A stretch of DNA of 32,388 nucleotides from Bradyrhizobium sp. ORS 375 (GTDB lineage: Bacteria > Pseudomonadota > Alphaproteobacteria > Rhizobiales > Xanthobacteraceae): positions 1-32,388 of the forward strand of contig NZ_CAFI01000052.1 in assembly GCF_000239775.1 (NCBI RefSeq), read 5' to 3'. Below are positions 16,177 to 24,043 of the stretch, in pieces; within the stretch, counting starts at the first letter, position 1; each line of letters starts with the position of its first letter. Below the pieces are notes generated by a model. It made no database searches and was not told the DNA's origin. It saw only the letters and a list, made by a program, of their open reading frames with translations. The position numbers and the translations under genes are program-made.

Positions 16177-16272
16177 GAATAGGGAATGGCGAATAGCGAA
16201 TAGGATCGCGTCGCCGCCTGAACGCCCGCTCCGTCATCCCCTGCTCGCTACTTCCGCATTCGCCATTCGCTA
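16177..16272. repeat. GCGAATAG-type repeat between ugpE and ugpC
   Basis: GCGAATAGGGAATGGCGAATAGCGAATAG-like sequence (quoted as its repeated core GCGAATAGGGAATGGCGAAT) occurs at 16175-16203. It contains three GCGAATAG-like units and is complemented by ATTCGCCATTC at 16258-16268. The arms form an imperfect stem with a 63-base loop. It sits inside an operon and could tune ugpC expression. Confidence 0.6.
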
Positions 16273-16280
16273 GGTAACCC

Positions 16281-17360
16281 ATGGCCAACGTCACCCTCCG
16301 CAACGTTCGCAAGATCTATCCCGGCGGCTTCGAGGCCATCAAAGGCATCGACGTCGAGGTCGGCGACGGCCAGTTCTGCGTGCTCGTCGGCCCCTCCGGC
16401 TGCGGCAAATCCACGCTGCTGCGCATGGTCGCGGGGCTGGAGACGGTCTCGTCGGGCGAGATCGACATCGGCGGCCGCATCGTCAATGCGATCGAGCCGG
16501 CCGATCGGGACATCGCGATGGTGTTCCAGAACTACGCGCTGTACCCGCATATGAGCGTCTACAACAACATGGCCTATGGCCTGCGCAACCGCCGCGTTCC
16601 GGAGAACGAGATCAAGACCCGCGTGGAGGACGCCGCGCGCATTCTCGAGCTCGGCACCATGCTGCAGCGGAAGCCGCGCCAGCTCTCCGGCGGCCAGCGT
16701 CAGCGCGTCGCGATGGGCCGCGCCATCGTGCGCCAGCCAAAAGTGTTCCTGTTCGACGAGCCGTTGTCCAACCTCGACGCCAAGCTGCGCATCGCGATGC
16801 GGGTCGAGATCCGCAAGCTGCAGCGCCGGCTCAACACCACGGCGATCTACGTCACCCACGACCAGCTCGAGGCGATGACGCTCGCCGACATTCTCGTGGT
16901 GATGAATGGCGGCAGGGTCGAGCAGATCGGCAATCCGCTGGAGATCTATCAGAAGCCGGCGACGACCTTCGTCGCCTCCTTCATCGGCGCGCCGCCGATG
17001 AATCTGATGCCGATCGACGCCGTGCGGGCGCAGCTCCATGGCGCGGATGCGGTTCCCGCAGAGGCCGGGCAGCTCGGCATTCGCCCTGAGGATTTCGAGC
17101 TCGGCGACACCGTGCCGACGGGCGGCATCGGCCTCGACCTCCGGGTCGACGCGATCGAACACGTCGGCGCCGAGACCTATGTCTACGGCGCCCGCCAGGA
17201 GGTGGGCCAAAATGACAGCCTCACGGCCACGGCAAACGACGTCATCGTGCGGCTTCCGGGCACGGCGGCCCCCGACATTGGAACCCGGATCCGGGCCGTG
17301 GCGCCGCGATCCAGGCTGCACCTGTTTTCGGCCGACGGCCGCCAGCGGCTGGCCGTTTAA
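16281..17360 (+). CDS. ugpC: glycerol-3-phosphate-type ABC importer, ATPase UgpC
   Basis: UgpC is the ATP-hydrolysing subunit of the importer. The 359 residues show Walker [10 protein letters not shown] (37-45), Q-loop Q83, signature [14 protein letters not shown] (135-148), Walker B VFLFDEP (155-161), D-loop SNLD and switch H193 in YVTHDQ. The C-terminal third forms the MalK-type regulatory OB domain ([10 protein letters not shown]). Length matches E. coli UgpC (356). The ATG at 16281 lies 111 bases after ugpE with no strong ribosome-binding site (GGTAACCC). Four complete subunits in order B-A-E-C make a full importer. A heat-shock promoter follows within 40 bases of its stop. Confidence 0.95.
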   Translation: MANVTLRNVRKIYPGGFEAIKGIDVEVGDGQFCVLVGPSGCGKSTLLRMVAGLETVSSGEIDIGGRIVNAIEPADRDIAMVFQNYALYPHMSVYNNMAYGLRNRRVPENEIKTRVEDAARILELGTMLQRKPRQLSGGQRQRVAMGRAIVRQPKVFLFDEPLSNLDAKLRIAMRVEIRKLQRRLNTTAIYVTHDQLEAMTLADILVVMNGGRVEQIGNPLEIYQKPATTFVASFIGAPPMNLMPIDAVRAQLHGADAVPAEAGQLGIRPEDFELGDTVPTGGIGLDLRVDAIEHVGAETYVYGARQEVGQNDSLTATANDVIVRLPGTAAPDIGTRIRAVAPRSRLHLFSADGRQRLAV

Positions 17361-17399
17361 GCCCTTCCACAGACGACCATTCTGCCGGTTTCGGGGGTG

Positions 17400-17428
17400 C
17401 TTGAACGCGCGCGCGTTCGTGCCCATAT
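17400..17428 (+). promoter_or_regulatory. sigma-32 (RpoH)-type promoter of hsp20
   Basis: CTTGAA (17400-17405) and GCCCATAT (17421-17428) are separated by 15 bases. They match the RpoH consensus CTTGAAA-N11-16-CCCCATnT. The expected transcript starts near 17436, giving a leader of about 60 bases. Placement just before a small heat-shock gene supports the call. Confidence 0.75.
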
Positions 17429-17465
17429 TGCTGCTCAAGGGGTGCCGTCAGGGCCCTGATACATC

Positions 17466-17487
17466 AAAGTCGCTTCGAGAGGACTTT
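17466..17487 (+). promoter_or_regulatory. ROSE-like RNA thermometer hairpin masking the hsp20 SD
   Basis: AAAGTC (17466-17471) pairs with GACTTT (17482-17487). Inside, UCGCU (17470-17474) pairs with AGGA (17480-17483) with its G bulged, which is the ROSE motif U(U/C)GCU/AGGA. The AGAGGA ribosome-binding site (17478-17483) is therefore closed at low temperature. Upstream, CAGGGCCCTG (17449-17458) is a 10-bp palindrome. ROSE elements are known from Bradyrhizobium small heat-shock genes. Confidence 0.7.
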
Positions 17488-17494
17488 GTAAACC

Positions 17495-17920
17495 ATGTCT
17501 CGTGTTCCTTCGCTCTCAAGTCCGTTCCTGCTGGGCTTCGACGAGATCGAGCGTGTGCTCGACCGCGTCGTCAAAGGTGCCGACGGTTATCCGCCGTACA
17601 ATATCGAGCGGTTCGAGCGCACCAATGGTCAGCCCGAGCGTCTTCGGATCACGCTGGCGGTGGCGGGTTTCACCCGTGACCAACTCGATGTCACCATTGA
17701 GGAAAACCAGCTCGTCATCCGCGGTCGCCAGCAGGACGACAAGACCCGGCAATACATTCATCGCGGCATTGCCGCGCGCCACTTCCAGCGCACCTTCGTG
17801 CTGGCGGAGGGAATGCATGTGCTGGGAGCGGACCTGAAGAACGGGCTGTTGTCGGTCGATCTGGCCAGGCCAGAACCTGAGCGGATCGTTAAGACAATAG
17901 CGATCAATGAACACGAATAA
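17495..17920 (+). CDS. Hsp20 small heat-shock protein
   Basis: Small heat-shock proteins form oligomers that hold unfolding proteins for refolding by DnaK/ClpB. The 141 residues contain an alpha-crystallin domain at about 34-128: PPYNIERF, ERLRITLAVAGF, NQLVIRGRQ, and NGLLSVDLARP with its conserved Gly-Leu-Leu-Ser. The C-terminal anchor IAI (135-137) is an IxI motif. Length fits rhizobial class A Hsp20 (HspA/IbpA-like). The start ATG at 17495 is 11 bases after AGAGGA, which the thermometer hairpin covers. RpoH-type promoter and thermometer give both transcriptional and translational heat control. The DUF1150 gene follows on the same strand. Confidence 0.95.
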   Translation: MSRVPSLSSPFLLGFDEIERVLDRVVKGADGYPPYNIERFERTNGQPERLRITLAVAGFTRDQLDVTIEENQLVIRGRQQDDKTRQYIHRGIAARHFQRTFVLAEGMHVLGADLKNGLLSVDLARPEPERIVKTIAINEHE

Positions 17921-17978
17921 TGGTTTGATGGAACGAGTAGCGGACTCGACCGCTTGAGTCTCAGAAGGAGTCGAGACC

Positions 17979-18242
17979 ATGACTGAAGGTAATGTTGCGT
18001 CGGAATCCCCCGTCTCCCTGGAGTCACTCGCGACCTTGGGCGAGGGCCACATCGCTTATGTGAAGCAGATCCGCTCCGAAGACGTGCCGGGACTGTTTCC
18101 GCAGGCACCGCACATCGCGCCGGGACTGAAGCTGTTCGCCCTGCATGCCGCAGACGGCACGCCGATCATGCTCACCGACAGCCGCGAAGCCGCGATTGCG
18201 AACGCGTGGAGCCACGAGCTCCAGGCCGTGAGCGTGCACTAA
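17979..18242 (+). CDS. DUF1150 family protein
   Basis: This 87-residue protein matches the alphaproteobacterial DUF1150 family: SLESLATLGEGHIAYVKQI near the start, a Leu/Pro-rich centre (DVPGLFP) and the ADGTPIMLTDSREAAIANAW block at about residues 58-77. Function is unknown. The end resembles a small soluble alpha/beta domain with no membrane segment. The ATG at 17979 has AGAAGGAG 8-12 bases upstream, and no terminator separates it from hsp20 58 bases before. In many alphaproteobacteria hsp20 and a DUF1150 gene are neighbours, so it probably shares the heat promoter. A terminator at 18324 ends the unit. Confidence 0.9.
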   Translation: MTEGNVASESPVSLESLATLGEGHIAYVKQIRSEDVPGLFPQAPHIAPGLKLFALHAADGTPIMLTDSREAAIANAWSHELQAVSVH

Positions 18243-18263
18243 GCGAGATCGGAAGGTCATGCG

Positions 18264-18289
18264 CGACGGCGTCTCGCGAGACGCCGTCG
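18264..18289. terminator. perfect 26-bp hairpin after the DUF1150 gene
   Basis: CGACGGCGTCTCG (18264-18276) is followed directly by its reverse complement CGAGACGCCGTCG (18277-18289). Only TTGTG follows, so it lacks a proper U-run. It may be a pause or mRNA-protecting hairpin before the stronger terminator at 18324. Confidence 0.5.
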
Positions 18290-18323
18290 TTGTGAGACCC
18301 AAGCGGCTCATGTACTGATATGA

Positions 18324-18357
18324 GGGCGGTCCCCTGACCAGGGGACGGCCCTTTTTT
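18324..18357 (+). terminator. rho-independent terminator of the hsp20-DUF1150 unit
   Basis: GGGCGGTCCCCT pairs with AGGGGACGGCCC over 12 positions (one G-G mismatch) around the loop GACC, followed by TTTTTT at 18352-18357. This is a strong forward terminator 82 bases after the DUF1150 stop and 36 bases before the GNAT gene. Confidence 0.88.
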
Positions 18358-18392
18358 CTGTCCGTTGAACGGCCTCACAGGACCATCTGCCG

Positions 18393-18899
18393 ATGCCCGC
18401 GGCGATCGCGTCACTGAGCACTGCCGACTTGGCCGCACAGCCGGCGCTCGCGGCCGCGTGGCTCGCGCTCAACAACGCGCACGCGTCGGAACTGTCATGG
18501 CTGACACCGGAGTCGTTCACGCGACTGATCGGCCAGGCTTGGCGCGCGCAGCGGATCGGCGCCGCCGATGCGCTGCTGATCGTGCTGGACGAAACCGCCG
18601 ATTACGGCAGTCCGAACTATCGCTGGTTCTGCGCCCGCTACGATCGCTTCCTCTATGTCGATCGCATCGTCGTCGCACCACATGCGCGCGGCCGCGGCCT
18701 TGCCCGCCTGCTCTACGAGAATCTGATTCGCGACGCGGGGGCAGCCGGCCACGAGCACATCGTCTGCGAGGTCAACCTCGACCCGCCGAACCCGCAATCC
18801 GATGCCTTCCACGCCGCACTCGGCTTCGAGCCGCTGGCGACGGAAAGCATCCACGGCGGCGCCAAGACGGTGCGCTATCTGGCCAAGCCGTTGGAGTAG
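18393..18899 (+). CDS. GNAT family N-acetyltransferase
   Basis: This 168-residue protein has a GNAT fold. The acetyl-CoA pyrophosphate loop is VVAPHARGRGLARLLYENL (about residues 92-110, R/Q-x-x-G-x-G/A type). Strand 4 IVCEVNLDPPN and the FHAALGFEPLATE motif near the end are typical GNAT B-motif features. The substrate is unknown; similar proteins act on amines, amino acids or protein N-termini. The ATG at 18393 is accepted because the next Met is 27 codons or more away. It is single, behind the hsp20 terminator, and followed by a repeat-rich gap of 440 bases. Confidence in family is high, in substrate none. Confidence 0.9.
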   Translation: MPAAIASLSTADLAAQPALAAAWLALNNAHASELSWLTPESFTRLIGQAWRAQRIGAADALLIVLDETADYGSPNYRWFCARYDRFLYVDRIVVAPHARGRGLARLLYENLIRDAGAAGHEHIVCEVNLDPPNPQSDAFHAALGFEPLATESIHGGAKTVRYLAKPLE

Positions 18900-18924
18900 A
18901 GAGCACGCTGCGTTGGCACGGACG

Positions 18925-19318
18925 CGCATCATGCTCCAGACTGCGGCAATCACAGCCCTCTCCGTTTCCTCCCCCCTTGTGGGGGAGGGTCAGGGAGGGG
19001 GGTGGCCGCGGGCGCGGTCGGCCATGACTTGCGGAACGCTTCAACAACGCCGCCCAAATTCAACGGCAGCTGCGTGTTGGTTAAGCAAAGAACTTCAAGT
19101 CTCTGAGTGGAAGAACGCCTCGCTTGGCATCTTTCCTCGCCGCGGGCGCGCTCGATTGCGCTGGTGGTCGCTGACTACTGCGGTCGTCATCCTGGGCTAC
19201 CCCCCTCCCTGACCCTCCCCCACAAGGGGGGGGAGGGAACGGAAAGACTGGTATCTACCGAAGTGTCGACGGTGACGCGTCGCGGCCGATACATTTCCAC
19301 GAATCGCATCATGCTCCA
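18925..19318. repeat. inverted-repeat region flanked by 14-bp direct repeats
   Basis: CGCATCATGCTCCA occurs at 18925-18938 and 19305-19318. Between them lie inverted arms of about 42 bases (18961-19002 and 19200-19241) sharing CCCCCTTGTGGGGGAGGGTC and AGGGAGGGGG. The 200 bases between the arms show no gene. The arrangement resembles a small inserted element with a repeated target, or two copies of a dispersed repeat in opposite directions. Confidence 0.65.
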
Positions 19319-19339
19319 CGAAAAAGGAAAGGAGCGTCG

Positions 19340-19801
19340 TCAGGCCGCAGACGCGGGCGGCAGCGCCAGCACCGAATAGATCGCCTGGGCATCGCGCGAG
19401 GCGCGCAGCTTCTTGGCGACGTCCTGGTCGCGCAACAGGCGCGCGATGCGCGCCAGGGCCTTCAGATGATCGGCGCCGGCGCCCTCGGGCGCGAGCAGCA
19501 GAAACACCAGGTCGACGGGCTGGCCATCCATCGCCTCGAAATCGATCGGCCGCTCCAGCCGGGCGAACAGGCCGAACAGCTTCTCCAGCTTCGGCAGCTT
19601 GCCGTGAGGAATCGCGACACCATAGCCGACGGCCGTCGTGCCGAGCTTCTCCCGCTGCAGCAGGACCTCGAACACGTTGCGCTCGTTCTGACCGGTCAAC
19701 GCGGCCGCACGCGCCGCCAGCTCCTGAAGCGCCTGCTTCTTACTGATGACCTTCAAAGCCGGCAGGATCGCCTCGGGTGCGACCAGATCGGTAATCGGCA
19801 T
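19340..19801 (-). CDS. ptsN: PTS IIA-like nitrogen regulatory protein PtsN
   Basis: PtsN (EIIA-Ntr) is the last phosphate acceptor of the nitrogen phosphotransferase system (PtsP-NPr-PtsN). It regulates K+ transport, ABC importers and other targets rather than moving sugar. The 153 residues form a single EIIA domain. The phosphorylated His is H66 in GYGVAIPHGKLP. Features such as FEAMDGQPVDLVFLLLAPEG fit PtsN. It is the last gene of the cluster lptC-lptA-lptB-rpoN-hpf-ptsN, the conserved arrangement, though 329 bases separate it from hpf. The ATG at 19801 has a weak GGAA site. That gap shows no gene, and I see no clear promoter there. Confidence 0.96.
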   Translation of the reverse strand: MPITDLVAPEAILPALKVISKKQALQELAARAAALTGQNERNVFEVLLQREKLGTTAVGYGVAIPHGKLPKLEKLFGLFARLERPIDFEAMDGQPVDLVFLLLAPEGAGADHLKALARIARLLRDQDVAKKLRASRDAQAIYSVLALPPASAA

Positions 19802-20130
19802 AGGGCGTTCCGAGGTGATTGAACCGTCAGGGTGCGAAATAGGTCGGGACAGACCGGCGTCAAGAAGCTGAGGCGGCAGGCGGGCTTACCCCGTGTCCGA
19901 TGCGAGGGGCTTCTACCCCAACGCAACGTCGGTGCCAACTCCCGCAAGCGTGTTCCTGCCGCCTATCCTTAAGATCGCCGAGCGTGGCGGGCTGAAGGCG
20001 CCAACGCCCGAACCCCGCGCATCGCGCCATGTACCGGCCGTGGCGTGACGTCGCAAGCGATCCACCAACCGCCTGATGAGGAACCGATTTTGCGCGCCGC
20101 GGCCGGGAACCCTGGAGGCCGTCCGTACGA

Positions 20131-20733
20131 CTACGGCTTGACCGCAGGCGGATCGACCCAGCCGATGTTGCCGTCGGCGCGGCGGTAGATGATATTCACC
20201 CGGCCGCTGGAGCCATGCTGAAAAACCATGCAGGGTGCACCCGAAAGATCGAGTTCCAGCACCGCCTCGGAGACCGACAGGCGCTTCAACGCGGTGGTGT
20301 TCTCGGCGATGATGACCGGATTGTAGCCGGTGATCTCCTCGTCGCTCTCGGCCGGCGCCTCGATCACGTAGCTCGGCGCATCAAGAACAGCGCCATCGAG
20401 CCCGGCCAGCGCGGCATTGGCGGCGTGGGATTTGCGCGCCGAGCGGTCCTTGAGCCGGCTCTTGTAGCGGCGCAGCCGCTTTTCGATCATCAACAGCGCC
20501 TGATCGGCACTGGCATAGGCGTCCGGCGCGTTCGATTCGGCCTCGAGCGTGATCCCCGAATCAAGGTGCAGCGCGCAATCGGTCTTGAACCCGAAGCCGT
20601 CCTTGGAGAGCGTGACGTGGCCGGAATAATTGCCGTCGAAATATTTGCGCAGCACTTCGTCGGTGCGTTCGCTGACGCGCCCACGCAGCGCTTCGCTGAC
20701 GCTGATGCTTTTTCCGGAAATCCGCAGGGTCAT
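20131..20733 (-). CDS. hpf: ribosome hibernation-promoting factor, long form
   Basis: Long HPF dimerises idle 70S ribosomes into 100S particles and shuts down translation in stationary phase. It was once called sigma-54 modulation protein because it follows rpoN. The 200-residue protein has the N-terminal YfiA/HPF domain (about 1-105), beginning MTLRISGKSISVSEALRGRV. A linker follows, and then the C-terminal domain of long forms (about 140-198): IAENTTALKRLSVSEAVLEL and YRRADGNIGWVDPP. The length supports the long, 100S-forming type. GAGGCG lies eight bases before the ATG at 20733. It is 72 bases downstream of rpoN. Confidence 0.95.
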   Translation of the reverse strand: MTLRISGKSISVSEALRGRVSERTDEVLRKYFDGNYSGHVTLSKDGFGFKTDCALHLDSGITLEAESNAPDAYASADQALLMIEKRLRRYKSRLKDRSARKSHAANAALAGLDGAVLDAPSYVIEAPAESDEEITGYNPVIIAENTTALKRLSVSEAVLELDLSGAPCMVFQHGSSGRVNIIYRRADGNIGWVDPPAVKP

Positions 20734-20805
20734 GTGTCGCCTCGATTCATGTGAACCGATGATGACACTAAGCCTATTTGGTTAAGGCGCAATCGCGCGG
20801 CATGG

Positions 20806-22443
20806 TCAAACTGACGCGGTATCCCGGGTGCGGTCGGCGCTGACGGACGACGACAGGGCATGGGCCAGCATGCTCTGCTTGTCGCGGCGGCGCTGCACCG
20901 AGGACGGGATCCGCATCGCTTCCCGGTATTTCGCGACCGTGCGGCGGGCGATGTCGATGCCGGCGGCGCGCAGCTTCTCGACGATGGTATCGTCGGACAG
21001 AATTGCGGAGGGATCTTCCGCATCGATCAGCTGCTTGATGTGATGCCGCACCGCTTCGGCCGAATGCGCCTCGCCGCCATCGGCCGACGCGATCGAGGCG
21101 GTGAAGAAATATTTCAGCTCGAACGTGCCGCGATTGGTCGCCATATACTTGTTGGCGGTGACGCGCGACACCGTCGACTCATGCATCTGGATCGCATCCG
21201 CAACGGCCTTGAGATTCAAGGGACGCAGATGCGCGACACCATGGGTGAAGAAGCCGTCCTGCTGGCGGACGATCTCGGTCGCGACTTTCAGGATGGTGCG
21301 TGCGCGCTGGTCGAGCGCGCGCACCAGCCACGTCGCGTTCTGCAGACAGTCGGTGAAGTAGGACTTGTCGCCGTCCTTGCGGATCGTCTTCGACAGCTCG
21401 GAGTAATAGACCTGATTCACCAGGACGCGCGGCAGCGTGTCGCTGTTGAGCTCGACCAGCCAGCCGCCATCGGGCCCCGGGCGCACATAGACGTCGGGCA
21501 CCATGGTCTGCGTGCGCGTCGTGCCGAATTTGAGGCCGGGCTTCGGATCGAGCCTCCGAATCTCGCCGATCATGTCGACGAGATCCTCGTCGTCGACGCC
21601 GCACAATTTGCGAAGCGCGGCAAAGTCGCGCTTCGCCAGGAGATCGAGATGCTCGACCAGCGCCTGCATGGCCGGATCGTAGCGATCGAGCTCGCGCAAC
21701 TGGATCGCGAGGCATTCGCTGAGATTGCGCGCGCAGATGCCGGGCGGATCGAACGTCTGCAGCACGCCCAGCACCGCATCGACATCGGCCTGCTCGGCGC
21801 CGAGACGGTCGGCGGCTTGGCCGAGATCGACCGGCAGATAACCGGCCTCGTCGACGAGATCGATCAGATACTGGCCGATCATGCGATCGGCTGGCGACAC
21901 GAACGCCACCGCCGCCTGCTCGGCGAGATGATCCGACAAAGTGGTCTCTGCCGCGACGAAGGCTTCGAGATTGTAGTCCTCGTCGCCCGAGGCGCCGCCG
22001 CCCCATTCGGTGTAGGTGGTCGGCGCCGCATCCTGCGCATTGCGCGCGGCGGCTTCCGCCGGCTCCTCGGAAAAGACGTTGTCGAGGCCGGTATCAAGCG
22101 TCTGTTCGATCTCCGTACGGGTGCCGAGATCGCGGCTCATCCAGTCTTCGGGCGCGCTCTCATAGCTCTCGCCGGCACTGCTTCCTCCGTCGCCGAAATC
22201 CTCGCCGCCGCCTTCGCTACCCTCGGAGAATTCGCCGCGCTCGGCCATCTGCTGCTCGCCGGCGACCGGTGCTTCCGGGCCATCGCTGGCCCGCTCCAGC
22301 AGCGGATTGCGCTCGAGTTCTTCTTCGACGAACGTGGAGAGGTCGAGATTGGACAACTGCAGCAGCTTGATTGCCTGCATCAGCTGCGGCGTCATCACCA
22401 GCGACTGCGACTGGCGGAATTCTAATCTCTGCGTCAACGCCAT
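20806..22443 (-). CDS. rpoN: RNA polymerase sigma-54 factor
   Basis: RpoN directs RNA polymerase to -24/-12 promoters of nitrogen, C4-dicarboxylate and other genes, with activators. The 545-residue protein begins LEFRQSQSLVMTPQLMQAI, the conserved glutamine-rich region I. An acidic region II follows (about 55-160), then region III with a core-binding part. The RpoN box ARRTVAKYRE at 499-508 reads the -24 element. The preceding helix-turn-helix contains MHESTVSRVTANKYM. The start ATG at 22443 matches the family's MAL beginning. The tail extends 37 residues past the RpoN box. lptB lies 213 bases upstream and hpf downstream. Confidence 0.97.
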   Translation of the reverse strand: MALTQRLEFRQSQSLVMTPQLMQAIKLLQLSNLDLSTFVEEELERNPLLERASDGPEAPVAGEQQMAERGEFSEGSEGGGEDFGDGGSSAGESYESAPEDWMSRDLGTRTEIEQTLDTGLDNVFSEEPAEAAARNAQDAAPTTYTEWGGGASGDEDYNLEAFVAAETTLSDHLAEQAAVAFVSPADRMIGQYLIDLVDEAGYLPVDLGQAADRLGAEQADVDAVLGVLQTFDPPGICARNLSECLAIQLRELDRYDPAMQALVEHLDLLAKRDFAALRKLCGVDDEDLVDMIGEIRRLDPKPGLKFGTTRTQTMVPDVYVRPGPDGGWLVELNSDTLPRVLVNQVYYSELSKTIRKDGDKSYFTDCLQNATWLVRALDQRARTILKVATEIVRQQDGFFTHGVAHLRPLNLKAVADAIQMHESTVSRVTANKYMATNRGTFELKYFFTASIASADGGEAHSAEAVRHHIKQLIDAEDPSAILSDDTIVEKLRAAGIDIARRTVAKYREAMRIPSSVQRRRDKQSMLAHALSSSVSADRTRDTASV

Positions 22444-22656
22444 GGGAGCAAGAACATTCCCTTACTGGTCCAATTCTTGCTTATCCTAATCTGCGCGCGA
22501 TGTACACGGCTTGACGAATAAGAAAAACGGAGTATGGCGCGCTGCGGAAGACGAGGTTACCGGTCCTCGCAACCCCTCTGGAAACAGCGTTAATCGCAGT
22601 GTTTCCATCGCCTGTCGCAGTGACGACAAAAGCCGACAAACACGACGTCCGTAATC

Positions 22657-23676
22657 CTACAGCCTGAACTCCTCACCGAGGTAGAGCCTGCGCACGTCGG
22701 GATCGGCGACGATCTCCTCGGGGCTGCCTTCGGTGAGAATCTGTCCGGCATAGACGATGTAGGCGCGGTCGGTGAGCCCCAGCGTCTCGCGGACGTTATG
22801 GTCGGTGATGAGCACACCGATGCCGCGATTGGTGAGATGGCGCACCAGCTGCTGAATGTCGCCGACCGCGATCGGATCAATGCCGGCGAACGGCTCGTCG
22901 AGCAGCATGTAGTTCGGGCGTGTGGCGAGCGCGCGTGCGATCTCGACGCGGCGGCGCTCACCGCCCGACAGCGCGATCGACGGCGACTTGCGCAGCCGCG
23001 TGATGGTGAACTCTTCCAGCAGCGCATCGAGCTCGCGCTCGCGCTTCTTGCGCGAAGGCTCGACCACTTCGAGCACGGCGCGGATGTTCTGCTCGACGGT
23101 GAGGCCGCGGAAGATCGAAGCCTCCTGCGGCAGATAGCCGATTCCCAGCCGTGCGCGCTGATACATCGGCAGCCGCGTGACATCGTGGCCATCGAGCTCG
23201 ATGGCGCCGCGATCGGCCTTGATCAGGCCGGTGATCATGTAGAACACGGTGGTCTTGCCGGCGCCGTTCGGGCCGAGCAGGCCGACGGCCTCGCCGCGGC
23301 GGACATAGATCGACACGCCGCGCACGACCTGGCGGCTGCCAAAGCTCTTCTCGATCGAATGCACCGCGAGGAAGCCGGGACGGCGCAACAGCTGCGGGCC
23401 GCCGCCGGCGCCATTGTTGCGCGGCTTGGCGGCCATCGGCTGCGAGGCCGGGCGCTTGCGCTGGATCTGCTCGGTGTTCTGCGGCGAGCGCGGATTGATG
23501 CGCATGGCCGGCTGCTGCTCGTTGCGAACGGAATCCGCCAGCGCGGCCAGCGGATCGTCGTTCATGGAGCCGGCGAACGGATCGTCCATGGCCGTGATGT
23601 CGTCGCGCCGCCGCGCCGAGCCGCGCTGGCCGCGCTTGGCGGGACGCCCACGAAACATGCCGAGTAGATCCACCAT
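22657..23676 (-). CDS. lptB: LPS export ABC ATPase LptB with N-terminal extension
   Basis: LptB is the ATPase of the LptB2FGC machine that extracts LPS from the inner membrane. The core (about residues 102-339) has Walker [10 protein letters not shown] (135-143), Q-loop [11 protein letters not shown], signature [15 protein letters not shown] (236-250), Walker B YMLLDEP (257-262) and H293 in ITDHNV. The end [21 protein letters not shown] is LptB-specific. E. coli LptB is 241 residues; here a basic, Pro/Gln-rich extension of about 100 residues precedes it, probably disordered. The true start may be internal (Met30 or Met38). A 367-base gap separates it from lptA. Confidence 0.95.
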   Translation of the reverse strand: MVDLLGMFRGRPAKRGQRGSARRRDDITAMDDPFAGSMNDDPLAALADSVRNEQQPAMRINPRSPQNTEQIQRKRPASQPMAAKPRNNGAGGGPQLLRRPGFLAVHSIEKSFGSRQVVRGVSIYVRRGEAVGLLGPNGAGKTTVFYMITGLIKADRGAIELDGHDVTRLPMYQRARLGIGYLPQEASIFRGLTVEQNIRAVLEVVEPSRKKRERELDALLEEFTITRLRKSPSIALSGGERRRVEIARALATRPNYMLLDEPFAGIDPIAVGDIQQLVRHLTNRGIGVLITDHNVRETLGLTDRAYIVYAGQILTEGSPEEIVADPDVRRLYLGEEFRL

Positions 23677-24043
23677 CCCCGCGCCGCTTACGCCCTTCGA
23701 AGCTGCCCGTCACCGGCCGCAGCGCTGGCTCGCCCGCTCACCGCGAGCGAACGCATCTCACCTGCCTCGCGGATCAAAACGGAAGCGCGAGGCCGGCCAA
23801 AGCGCGAGAGACCGCGCGCTCCGGAGTTTGTCGTCTGACGGCGAGGTCGCGGTCGCAACCGAGGTCGCGATCGATCGCAAAATCGCAATCGGCGCTCGTC
23901 ATCACGCGTCCGAAACCCCGCCAGAGGCAGCCCATGGCGGCCTGGCGGCGACGGTCGGGCGACGAGAGCGGCCCGTTCGCTAGATAGAGGCAGGTGCGGC
24001 GCGGTTCAACTGGAGCCGCGAGCCTTTTGCTAGAGATTTGAAT

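Noticed and set aside
20860-22425. A 521-codon open frame on the plus strand across rpoN
   Set aside because: It is antisense to rpoN. Its composition is Arg/Ala/Gly/Asp-rich without motifs, while rpoN has its box and region I.
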